5,277 nucleotides of DNA from a bacterium (GTDB taxonomy: Bacteria; Auribacterota; UBA3054; B51-G9). Shown in pieces: positions 1-5,277 of the stretch. The stretch is taken from contig JAOZSF010000166.1 in assembly GCA_029939815.1 (NCBI GenBank), positions 1 to 5,277 on the forward strand, given 5' to 3'. The position numbers were made by a program, and so were the translations under genes. Below the pieces are notes generated by a model that was given only the letters and a program-made list of their open reading frames with translations, was not told the DNA's origin and ran no database searches. Each line of letters begins with the position of its first letter. The first letter of the stretch is position 1.

Positions 1-1117
1 CATTTGCAATTGCAGGTGAAGCTCCGCCAAGAGCAATCTCAGAAACCACTGAACCGTCAGCAACATTTATTGCGGTTAAGTTTGTCGCGTTATTTGCTGA
101 AGCATAAACAACTCCTTTGCTGATTGCAGGCATAAAATTCCAACCGCCGAGTGATTTTGCGACTTTCCAAAGTTGTGTTCCTGTACCAACGTCGATACCG
201 ACAAGTTCCTGCGGAACTCCCCAGCTGTCGCCTGATGAGTGGACGAGAACATTTCCTTCAATCGCCGGCGGCATATCGGAAACATTAACCTGTGCAACCC
301 AGTTTACTGATCCGTCAAATGTATTTACCGAATAAAGGTTTGAACCGACTGTAGCGCCGAAAGCGAAATCAGAAATGAATAAAACACTGTTGAGCATTGA
401 AAGATTTTGTAAACTATTTGCGTTTGGAAGTCCTTTACTCCAGCCGACAGTTCCGTCAGATAGATTGAACTGAAAAGCGAGCGGACCTGAGCAACCATAA
501 CCTTTTCCGGCTGTTTCATCAATTACCGGTGTACAAGCGGATAGAGCAAAAGCCGGGTCGATAACATTCCATAAATTACTTCCTGTTGCAAGGTCGAACG
601 CACTCATAGATTGTTGCGCGTTTGCCCAGTTGAAACACGGAACAATAATTTTATCACCTGTAATTTTACATGAGCCGTTTCCGACTTTATTGTCGAGAGT
701 AACCGACCATTTTTGCGAGCCGTCAAGATTCCAGCAGCCGAGAAAATCATCAGCGGCAAAAACAATATTTGAGCCGGAAACAACCGGAGTCGCCCAACTG
801 CCCCAAGCTGTGTCATTGACCATAACCGGTGATTGCCACTGAATTTGAAGAGTTGTTGCATCAAGGCAGTAAAGAGTACCGGTTGCGCCGTTTGCATAAA
901 CGTAAACTTTTCCGTTTGCAACGACAGGCGCGGAACCTTCTTTAATGCCGAGGTCGGCAGTGAAGCTGATGACAGCTTTGTTAAAATCACGCGGTGCGTA
1001 ATCAGTTGTTGCAGACGAATTTGCGTTGTTTCCTGCGAAAGACGTCCAGTCAGCGGCAAAAATCTGAGACGAGATTAAAGCCGTTACGATAAGGGTTGTT
1101 TTGAACAAACAATTCAT
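1..1117 (-). CDS. Exported PQQ-like beta-propeller protein, C-terminus off the left edge
   Basis: The minus-strand frame from the ATG at 1115-1117 is open to the window edge: 372 codons with no stop. Residues 1-21 form a Sec signal peptide (K6, hydrophobic stretch 8-20, likely cleavage after A21 or A22), so the protein is periplasmic or on the surface. The mature part is a repeat protein. Each blade has the pattern hydrophobic-x-G-x-hydrophobic, then L/A-x-x-x-D-x-x-T/D-G, then W. The blade-end tryptophans are W94, W137, W183, W226, W273 and W317, spaced 43-47 residues. A seventh blade (about 325-363) lacks the Trp, and a further strand starts at 364-372. This is the PQQ/BamB-type propeller family; such propellers often bind ligands or act as scaffolds, and nothing here shows PQQ binding or enzyme activity. 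The start is supported by AAGGAG at 1125-1130, seven bases upstream. The gene lies under a cobalamin riboswitch, which suggests a role in B12 capture or in a B12-dependent or B12-replaced process (inference). Confidence 0.88.
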   Translation of the reverse strand, partial: MNCLFKTTLIVTALISSQIFAADWTSFAGNNANSSATTDYAPRDFNKAVISFTADLGIKEGSAPVVANGKVYVYANGATGTLYCLDATTLQIQWQSPVMVNDTAWGSWATPVVSGSNIVFAADDFLGCWNLDGSQKWSVTLDNKVGNGSCKITGDKIIVPCFNWANAQQSMSAFDLATGSNLWNVIDPAFALSACTPVIDETAGKGYGCSGPLAFQFNLSDGTVGWSKGLPNANSLQNLSMLNSVLFISDFAFGATVGSNLYSVNTFDGSVNWVAQVNVSDMPPAIEGNVLVHSSGDSWGVPQELVGIDVGTGTQLWKVAKSLGGWNFMPAISKGVVYASANNATNLTAINVADGSVVSEIALGGASPAIAN

Positions 1118-1124
1118 GATAAAT

Positions 1125-1130
1125 CTCCTT
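1125..1130 (-). promoter_or_regulatory. Ribosome binding site of the beta-propeller gene
   Basis: AAGGAG on the minus strand, seven bases before the ATG at 1117. It is a strong Shine-Dalgarno match at good spacing and fixes the start codon. It lies downstream of the intrinsic terminator, so it is transcribed only when that terminator is bypassed. Confidence 0.85.
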
Positions 1131-1171
1131 TTGGTTAATTGATTAAGGTTTGTTCTTTTTGTCCCTTCTAT

Positions 1172-1208
1172 AAAAAGAAAAACCTGAGCCACCAAGCGGT
1201 AGTTCAGG
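1172..1208 (-). terminator. Intrinsic terminator in the leader, probably riboswitch-controlled
   Basis: On the minus strand, 1208-1183 folds as CCTGA-A-CTACC, loop GCTT, GGTGG-C-TCAGG: ten pairs with one A-C mismatch and one G-U. It is followed at once by TTTTTCTTTTT (1182-1172). This is a textbook rho-independent terminator, but it sits about 55 bases before the ATG of the gene it precedes and about 110 bases after the cobalamin aptamer. That placement points to transcription attenuation rather than to the end of an upstream gene. Confidence 0.85.
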
Positions 1209-1241
1209 AATAAAATGACAGACTATTGTGATTTTAGTTTG

Positions 1242-1271
1242 CCGTAACTCCTGAAGCCGAGGACTTAACGG
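1242..1271 (-). promoter_or_regulatory. Leader hairpin with candidate antiterminator strand
   Basis: On the minus strand an inner stem TCCT/AGGA closes the loop CGGCTTC (1263-1249), and an outer stem CCGT/ACGG (1271-1268 with 1245-1242) extends it across a small internal loop. The segment TTCAGGA (1255-1249) is also perfectly complementary to TCCTGAA (1209-1203), which contains the start of the terminator's 5' arm. The hairpin and the antiterminator pairing exclude each other. The pairings are seen in the sequence; the switching role is inferred. Confidence 0.45.
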
Positions 1272-1297
1272 GTTTCCCTTAAAATAAAAGGAATTTT

Positions 1298-1316
1298 CCG
1301 GTTTACTCAAAACCGG
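1298..1316 (-). promoter_or_regulatory. Perfect 7-bp hairpin just after the aptamer
   Basis: On the minus strand CCGGTTT, loop TGAGT, AAACCGG, starting three bases after the closing P1 stem of the cobalamin aptamer. It is probably part of the expression platform or a spacer helix. The minus-strand sequence after it (AAAATTCC) has no U-tract, so it is not an obvious terminator in that direction. Confidence 0.5.
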
Positions 1317-1319
1317 TTT

Positions 1320-1486
1320 TTACAGGTCGGTCTTCTGGCTTCTGTCCGAATGGCTCCTCTCGCCTTCTCGCCCTCCTAAAAAGGGCAATGACACATTGAA
1401 AGTTGCATGGACAGTTACAGCGGCGGTCCCGCGCCGGAATTTCACCGGCTTCCCATTTTCCGTAAAACTGTTACGGACACCTGTAA
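1320..1486 (-). ncRNA. Cobalamin riboswitch aptamer
   Basis: Read on the minus strand, this is a complete cobalamin (B12) aptamer. The closing stem P1 is TTACAGGT (1486-1479) paired with ACCTGTAA (1327-1320). The conserved core GGGAAGCCGGTGAAATTCC lies within 1454-1433, followed by the P5/L5 region GCGGGACCGCCGC and CGCTGTAACTG (1422-1412). The 3' B12 box AGCCAGAAGACC is at 1340-1329. The variable P6-P8 arms lie in between. The family senses cobalamins and usually represses B12 uptake or synthesis genes, or B12-independent isoenzymes. Here it precedes an exported beta-propeller gene and faces away from the nuclease/nucleotidase operon, which it therefore does not control in cis. Confidence 0.95.
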
Positions 1487-1499
1487 TTGTATTGCGAAC

Positions 1500-1528
1500 A
1501 TTATATAAAAATACAAATTAAATTGCAA
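1500..1528 (-). promoter_or_regulatory. Sigma70-type promoter for the riboswitch and beta-propeller transcript
   Basis: The minus strand has a -35 TTGCAA (1528-1523), an exact 17-bp spacer and a perfect -10 TATAAT (1505-1500). Transcription would start near 1493, about seven bases before the first base of aptamer stem P1. The tight fit between predicted start and aptamer makes this convincing. The resulting leader is about 375 nt. Confidence 0.8.
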
Positions 1529-1549
1529 GAAGTAGAAAAATTAATCTAA

Positions 1550-1578
1550 TTGACCTGATTACCCTGATTTGCTACAAT
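1550..1578 (+). promoter_or_regulatory. Sigma70-type promoter of the nuclease-like/nucleotidase operon
   Basis: TTGACC (1550-1555), a 17-bp spacer, then TACAAT (1573-1578). Its -35 is 21 bp from the divergent -35 at 1523-1528, so the two promoters are back to back and could share a regulator or influence each other through supercoiling. The expected start is near 1585, only about four bases before the ATG at 1589. Confidence 0.7.
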
Positions 1579-1588
1579 AATAACTGTT

Positions 1589-2734
1589 ATGACTTCAAAC
1601 GTAAAAATATTAATATTATTCTGTTTCACCGTTTTCTTTATGATGGGATGCGAAAAAATACCGCGACCCGATTCTAAAAAAAAGAATTATTTAGAGAAAG
1701 TTCCGCAAGTTCAAATTGCTAAAATATTAAGAGCGGATTTGTTTAAAATCCTTATTAACGGTAAAACTCAAACAGTTCATCTCGCCGGAATCAAAGCTCC
1801 ATCACCAAAACCGGGTAGATATAATAAAGAAATTAGTAAATTTACAGGTCAGAATGTTGATTTAATTAATAAAGCAGGAAAACAGGGGATCGCTTTAACT
1901 AAGGAGCTTACTAAAGATAGAGAGTTGCGATTTGTCGAGTTTGGGACAAATTCCGCTAAGAAAGGTCAAATCGTTTTTGACGGTGACCTTATTTTTCAGA
2001 ACGGTACGACTCTTACAGAAAAACTTTTGAGCTATGGTGCCGCGGTAACTCCTTATGATAAATATCAAACAGTTGTTGATTATAAACAACTCGAAGAGAA
2101 CGCGAGAAAAAACGAACGCGGAATCTGGAGACATCCCGTTAAAATCGAACATAGATTTTATGTCAGCAGTTCATTTAAATCAGAAACATTAAGTGTTGAC
2201 AGGTCACAGATTCGTCAACAGGGAAACGGAAGAAATCAAAGACTCGAATCCCACAAAGAGTTTGAGAAACAAGGGAAAATATTTGTGAAGATTCAAACAC
2301 GAAAACCAATGAACTACCCTTATAAATTAAAACTGACTTATGCTTTTGTTAAAAGACAGGATTACGGTAAAAAAATTCAGGAAGTTAGTTCAGCGCCGAT
2401 TAGAGGAGAACGGCGTGATTCCCGAAGCGGCTCTACTAAATATAAACCTTTAAGCAGTTCAGATAAAGAAACTAATCGAAAAATCAGTCAAAATAATAAA
2501 GATTATAACAGGGGAGTCAGCGGGCAGAATGTTTTTAAATTAGAAACTTCAAAATCTATAACGGAAGAAATTGAACTGAATTCCCTCTCAACAAATATTG
2601 TTATTTTATCTGATATTGTTAATTATACCAAAAGCACAAAAGCCGGTACATCATATTCCCACGGCGAATATTATGTAAATTATGATCTTGAAATCCGCGT
2701 TGGTACAAATTTAATCTACTCACATTATCATTAG
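1589..2734 (+). CDS. Lipoprotein with a degenerate staphylococcal-nuclease-like domain
   Basis: This is a 381-residue protein. Residues 5-20 are hydrophobic and end in FMMGC, a somewhat atypical lipobox (Met at -3 and -2), so Cys21 is the likely lipidated residue. Residues about 38-180 resemble the SNase/thermonuclease fold: VHLAGIKAP (63-71) matches the family's VRLxGIDAPE, LTEKLLSYGAA (142-152) matches the Lxx.GxA helix, and LEENARKNERGIW (168-180) matches the AExxARxxxxGxW end. D50 may correspond to the metal-binding Asp21 of the Staphylococcus aureus enzyme. Arg35 appears as H64, Asp40 as K69, Glu43 is missing and Arg87 appears as Q127, so nuclease activity is doubtful. Residues 190-381 are unrecognised: a beta-rich stretch, a polar Lys/Arg/Ser-rich segment (about 255-310), then a beta-rich end. 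No Shine-Dalgarno precedes the ATG, and the predicted mRNA start is a few bases upstream. It is the first gene of an operon with the nucleotidase. Confidence 0.8.
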   Translation: MTSNVKILILFCFTVFFMMGCEKIPRPDSKKKNYLEKVPQVQIAKILRADLFKILINGKTQTVHLAGIKAPSPKPGRYNKEISKFTGQNVDLINKAGKQGIALTKELTKDRELRFVEFGTNSAKKGQIVFDGDLIFQNGTTLTEKLLSYGAAVTPYDKYQTVVDYKQLEENARKNERGIWRHPVKIEHRFYVSSSFKSETLSVDRSQIRQQGNGRNQRLESHKEFEKQGKIFVKIQTRKPMNYPYKLKLTYAFVKRQDYGKKIQEVSSAPIRGERRDSRSGSTKYKPLSSSDKETNRKISQNNKDYNRGVSGQNVFKLETSKSITEEIELNSLSTNIVILSDIVNYTKSTKAGTSYSHGEYYVNYDLEIRVGTNLIYSHYH

Positions 2735-2739
2735 AATAC

Positions 2740-2743
2740 GGAG
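2740..2743 (+). promoter_or_regulatory. Ribosome binding site of the nucleotidase gene
   Basis: GGAG, six bases before the ATG at 2750, within the 15-bp gap after the lipoprotein stop. It supports independent initiation on a shared mRNA and fixes the start of the signal peptide. Confidence 0.75.
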
Positions 2744-2749
2744 CAGAAA

Positions 2750-4825
2750 ATGAAAAAAATAATTATCGCGTTACTGTTACTTACAGCAATTTCTCTGTCA
2801 GCAGAAATTGTTGATATTACTGTTTTATATACAACCGATCTGCATGGTAATTTTCTGCCGGTTATTGATTATGAAGGAAATAAAAATGTCGGCGGAATAA
2901 TTCAATTGTCTAAAATCCTTCATCAGCAAAAAATAAAATATCCAAACGCTATTCTCGTTGATAACGGGGATACTTATCAAGGCTCAGTGACAAGTTATCT
3001 TAAACAGGGAGAGCCGGTAATCGAATGGATGAACTCGGAAAAATATTCAGTCTGGAATATCGGGAATCATGAATTTGATTGGGGAATTAATACTTTGGCA
3101 AAAAATATTAAAAATTTTTCCGGCGCAGTTTTATGCGCCAATTGTCACTGGGATGGCGGAAATCCTTCCCCGCTTGCTCCGGTAAAACCTTATGTGATTC
3201 GTAAAATAAATGGCGTGAAAATCGCCTTTGTAGGTATTACTCATCCGAATATCCCTTTCTGGTCAAGACAAAAACTTATAAAAAATATCGTCGTTGAACA
3301 ACCTTTAAATGCTTTGCTTCGAGTTATGCCGAAAGTTCGTGCCGAAAATCCGGATGTAATAATTTTAATGGCTCATACAGGTCTCGATCCCGAAGCAAAC
3401 GAACTTGAAGAACCGCTTCAGGAAGTTATTGATATGTTTAGCGATATTGATGTTGTGATTGGTGGTCATACACACGTCATGATTCCAAGCATGACATTTA
3501 ATAAAGTTTTATTTACACAGGCGGGGTATCACGGAATCAACCTTGGCGAACTTCACTTGATTTATGATACTGAATCAAGCTCCATACTGAAAAAATATGC
3601 TAAATTAATCCCTGCTGAGCCGGAAGAAAATTTCAAAATAAATATAATCCCGTCAGTTGAAAAAGCAATCTATGAAGCAGAAGCAAATAAAACACAAATC
3701 ATCGCCAAAATTATCGGTAAACTCGGCGGACCAAATGAAAATTTAGAGGAGTCGCCGGAACAAACTTTGATTTCAGAAGCTATTGCTGATGCCTCAGGCG
3801 CGGGAATAGTTTTTCACGGCGCGTTTTCGTGTCCTCAGATTATAAGCAATGGAAATATTACAATAGGAATGATCTATAAAATTGTGCCGTACGAAAATTT
3901 TATCGTAACTGCTGAACTTACTCCAAATGAAATCGCAGGAATTTTTGACTCGATTCTTGAAGAATGGGGGGAAACAAGTTTTCTCTTCCCTTACGGCTTG
4001 AAAGCTAAAATCGATCCGGAAAGCCTGTCGGGAGAACGAATTATATCTCTAAGAAACTCACGAGGAAAACCGCTTGAGCAGGGGAAACGGTACAAAGTTG
4101 CCTTTAACAGTTATGTCGCAGCAAGTGGTGGAGGACGATTTAACAAACTTCGTTCAATTCTTGAAAGAAAAAATTCTGTGACAGTTGATACCGATATTTC
4201 AACCCGTGACGCCGTAATAAATTTTCTAAAAAAGAAAAAAGTTTATAAAACTCATGCAGTTAAATGTATCGAACAAATTAAACAGAAACCCGGCGCGTTC
4301 GCTCCGGTAACGTTGAGTACTCCGCTTCGTCCGGGTGCCGTTAAATTAGTCGAATTTGCGTATATGCTTCCCGGTGACCGTGATGTGGAGCAAGCCGGAG
4401 AATGGTTTGTCGTAAAAAATGAAAGTGCACAAAATATAAATCTAAAGGGCTATACTTTTTCTGATGGCGATGAAGGCGGAACTTTTAGAATTAAGAAAGA
4501 TGTTCCGCTGGCTCCTGATGAAATCCTGGTCTTTTGTCATACGGCAGATATTTTCAGAAAACATCCTTACGCGCAAAATCCTTACTTGAGATTGTTTGAA
4601 TACGGGAAACTCGCGGGTAGATTGAATCTTGGAAATCGCGGTGATGAACTTATGATAATTGACCCGCAGGGCCGGCTCGCTGATGAAGTAGTTTACGGTC
4701 CAAGTAAAAAGAAATGGCCGAACTGGCCCGCAAGCAGCAAATCACCAAACCATAAAGTCGGTGAAAGCTTGATAAAAACACAGGGCGGATGGGAAGTAAA
4801 TAAAGAACCACTGGCACTTTGGTAG
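2750..4825 (+). CDS. Secreted 5'-nucleotidase/metallophosphoesterase with C-terminal lamin-tail domain
   Basis: This is a 691-residue exported hydrolase of the UshA/5'-nucleotidase family, which removes phosphate from nucleotides or related phosphoesters. Residues 1-18 are a Sec signal peptide (cleavage after LSA). The catalytic metallophosphoesterase domain (about 20-290) has an intact dinuclear metal site: D30 and H32 (TTDLHGN), D74 (VDNGDTYQG), N106 (GNHEFDWG), H209 (AHTGLD), and H240 and H242 (GGHTH). H107/D110 match the UshA catalytic dyad. The 5'-nucleotidase C-terminal domain spans about 315-505, including FNSYVAASGGGRF (452-464). Residues about 531-685 form a lamin-tail (LTD) immunoglobulin-like domain: GEWFVVKN (550-557), NLKGYTFSD (564-572), LGNRGDELMIIDPQG (627-641) and EVVYG (646-650). 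UshA itself is about 550 residues, so the tail explains the extra length. LTDs occur on exported bacterial nucleases and hydrolases and are thought to aid binding or anchoring. The exact substrate (mononucleotide, cyclic nucleotide, NAD or UDP-sugar) cannot be read from the sequence. It follows the SNase-like lipoprotein in one operon, which suggests shared work on extracellular nucleic acids. Confidence 0.92.
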   Translation: MKKIIIALLLLTAISLSAEIVDITVLYTTDLHGNFLPVIDYEGNKNVGGIIQLSKILHQQKIKYPNAILVDNGDTYQGSVTSYLKQGEPVIEWMNSEKYSVWNIGNHEFDWGINTLAKNIKNFSGAVLCANCHWDGGNPSPLAPVKPYVIRKINGVKIAFVGITHPNIPFWSRQKLIKNIVVEQPLNALLRVMPKVRAENPDVIILMAHTGLDPEANELEEPLQEVIDMFSDIDVVIGGHTHVMIPSMTFNKVLFTQAGYHGINLGELHLIYDTESSSILKKYAKLIPAEPEENFKINIIPSVEKAIYEAEANKTQIIAKIIGKLGGPNENLEESPEQTLISEAIADASGAGIVFHGAFSCPQIISNGNITIGMIYKIVPYENFIVTAELTPNEIAGIFDSILEEWGETSFLFPYGLKAKIDPESLSGERIISLRNSRGKPLEQGKRYKVAFNSYVAASGGGRFNKLRSILERKNSVTVDTDISTRDAVINFLKKKKVYKTHAVKCIEQIKQKPGAFAPVTLSTPLRPGAVKLVEFAYMLPGDRDVEQAGEWFVVKNESAQNINLKGYTFSDGDEGGTFRIKKDVPLAPDEILVFCHTADIFRKHPYAQNPYLRLFEYGKLAGRLNLGNRGDELMIIDPQGRLADEVVYGPSKKKWPNWPASSKSPNHKVGESLIKTQGGWEVNKEPLALW

Positions 4826-4832
4826 CAGGCAT

Positions 4833-4852
4833 AGACGCAATACTTTGCGTCT
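4833..4852 (+). terminator. Perfect hairpin after the operon, possible terminator
   Basis: AGACGCAA, loop TACT, TTGCGTCT: an 8-bp perfect stem beginning seven bases after the nucleotidase stop. The tail TCATATTT is only partly U-rich, so intrinsic termination may be weak. The hairpin could also simply stabilise the 3' end. Its position is what favours a terminator role. Confidence 0.4.
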
Positions 4853-4943
4853 TCATATTTGGTAGTTGGTAGAAAAAATTGTACGTCCAACACAAAAATA
4901 TCACGAAGCGCAGCGGAGTAAATTGTCATTCAATCCATTAATC
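4853..4943. other. Intergenic stretch without a recognisable gene
   Basis: Between the hairpin and the heptad array I see no plausible coding frame, promoter or tRNA. The sequence contains a second copy of TTTGGTAG (4858-4865; the first, at 4818-4825, spans the nucleotidase stop) and a GC-richer patch, CACGAAGCGCAGCGGAG, at about 4902-4918 that stands out from its AT-rich surroundings. It may be part of a dispersed intergenic repeat, but only one copy is visible here. Confidence 0.4.
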
Positions 4944-5020
4944 CGAACATCGAATACCGAATACCGAATACCGAATACCGAATACCGAATACCGATAACT
5001 AATAACTAATAACTAATAAC
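4944..5020. repeat. Heptanucleotide tandem array, about 11 units
   Basis: The period is strictly 7 bp: CGAACAT (4944-4950), six exact CGAATAC units (4951-4992), one CGATAAC (4993-4999), then three TAATAAC (5000-5020). A further related unit, TTAACAT, follows at 5021-5027. The unit changes in steps along the array while the phase is kept. The array ends ten bases before the ATG of the next gene, so it lies in its leader or promoter. A 7-bp unit would shift frame if its number changed inside a coding sequence, but here it is non-coding. Confidence 0.95.
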
Positions 5021-5030
5021 TTAACATCCC

Positions 5031-5277
5031 ATGACACAAATTCGTGAACTTTGCTCAACTCTACCCCGGATAGACACTCACGCGCACTTTGATGAAAACT
5101 ATCCTTCGTTAGATGAGTTTTCTAAAACACATACCGCGGAACAATTACTCAACTCACGCGTTATTGCTGAAGGATGCCGCGTTTTATATGATGAAAATGT
5201 TGGCGTATTCCTCCGTCCGGACACTCCAAAAATTATTTTTGAAAAAGCAGAGAAATTACGGAAACTCGGCGCATGGG
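5031..5277 (+). CDS. Amidohydrolase-superfamily protein, N-terminal fragment
   Basis: Eighty-two codons are open to the right edge. LPRIDTHAHF (11-20) carries the HxH metal-binding motif (H17, H19) that begins the TIM-barrel of amidohydrolase-superfamily hydrolases, in the form typical of the amidohydrolase_2-like and uronate-isomerase-like groups. There is no signal peptide, so the product should be cytoplasmic. The specific substrate cannot be told from this fragment. The ATG at 5031 is the first possible start, since an in-frame TAA lies at 5022-5024. No Shine-Dalgarno is visible: upstream is the heptad array and then CTTAACATCCC. Translation may therefore be leaderless or SD-independent. 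Its link to the nucleotidase operon is unclear, with about 205 bp and a possible terminator between them. Confidence 0.75.
   Translation, partial: MTQIRELCSTLPRIDTHAHFDENYPSLDEFSKTHTAEQLLNSRVIAEGCRVLYDENVGVFLRPDTPKIIFEKAEKLRKLGAW

Noticed and set aside
604..1059. A 151-codon open frame on the minus strand
   Set aside because: It is a shifted frame inside the beta-propeller gene. The true frame is open from 1117 to the window edge, has a signal peptide, a ribosome binding site and regular blade repeats; this one has none of these.
117..1078. Plus-strand open frames opposite the propeller gene (117-335, 630-842, 833-1078)
   Set aside because: They lie antisense to a well-supported gene, lack ribosome binding sites and have no recognisable protein features.
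1209..1297. Cyclic-di-GMP riboswitch, prompted by GGCAAAC on the minus strand
   Set aside because: The other conserved core elements of that family (GACGCAAAGC and the GAAA tetraloop helix) are absent in the required order.
1298..1321. Plus-strand intrinsic terminator (7-bp hairpin followed by TTTTT)
   Set aside because: The hairpin plus U-tract looks right in the plus direction, but no plus-strand gene ends upstream. It lies within the minus-strand riboswitch leader, so a structural role there is more likely. It could still stop stray antisense transcription.
1895..2152. An 85-codon minus-strand frame
   Set aside because: It is antisense to the lipoprotein gene and shows no start signal or family resemblance.
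4650..4929. Two overlapping minus-strand frames across the nucleotidase end and intergenic region
   Set aside because: They mostly lie antisense to the lamin-tail domain and run through the hairpin and intergenic sequence. No ribosome binding site or domain is visible.
4944..5020. CRISPR array
   Set aside because: The units are 7 bp and directly adjacent, with no spacers, so it is a simple tandem repeat.

Overview
The window comes from an AT-rich bacterium, roughly 40% GC by eye. Several features suggest a Gram-negative-type, diderm cell plan: a Sec-exported beta-propeller, a lipoprotein, a secreted 5'-nucleotidase with a lamin-tail domain, and a cobalamin riboswitch on an exported protein. 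I cannot name the species. An uncultured or environmental lineage such as the Planctomycetota-Verrucomicrobiota-Lentisphaerota group would fit, but that is a guess.

Left part (1-1528, minus strand). A PQQ-type beta-propeller protein with a signal peptide starts at 1117 and runs off the left edge. It is open over all 372 visible codons. Its roughly 375-nt leader holds a near-consensus promoter (1500-1528), a complete cobalamin riboswitch aptamer (1320-1486), further hairpins, and a strong intrinsic terminator (1172-1208) before a good ribosome binding site. The layout predicts that vitamin B12 switches the gene off by early termination. In Bacteroides, B12-controlled loci encode the surface beta-propeller BtuG, which captures cobalamin. 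The protein here may be an analogue built on a different propeller family.

Middle part (1529-4857, plus strand). A second promoter (1550-1578) points the other way, back to back with the first. It should start transcription only a few bases before the ATG of a lipoprotein gene, so that mRNA is probably leaderless or nearly so. The lipoprotein (1589-2734) carries a staphylococcal-nuclease-like fold whose usual catalytic residues are mostly replaced, plus an unrecognised C-terminal region. Fifteen bases later, in the same operon, is a secreted metallophosphoesterase/5'-nucleotidase (2750-4825) with an intact metal site and a C-terminal lamin-tail domain. Together they look like an envelope module acting on nucleic acids or nucleotides. 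A perfect hairpin just after the stop may end the transcript.

Right part (4826-5277). A gene-free stretch of about 205 bp ends in a heptanucleotide tandem array (4944-5020) whose unit changes along its length. Ten bases later begins an amidohydrolase-superfamily gene (HxH motif), cut by the right edge after 82 codons.
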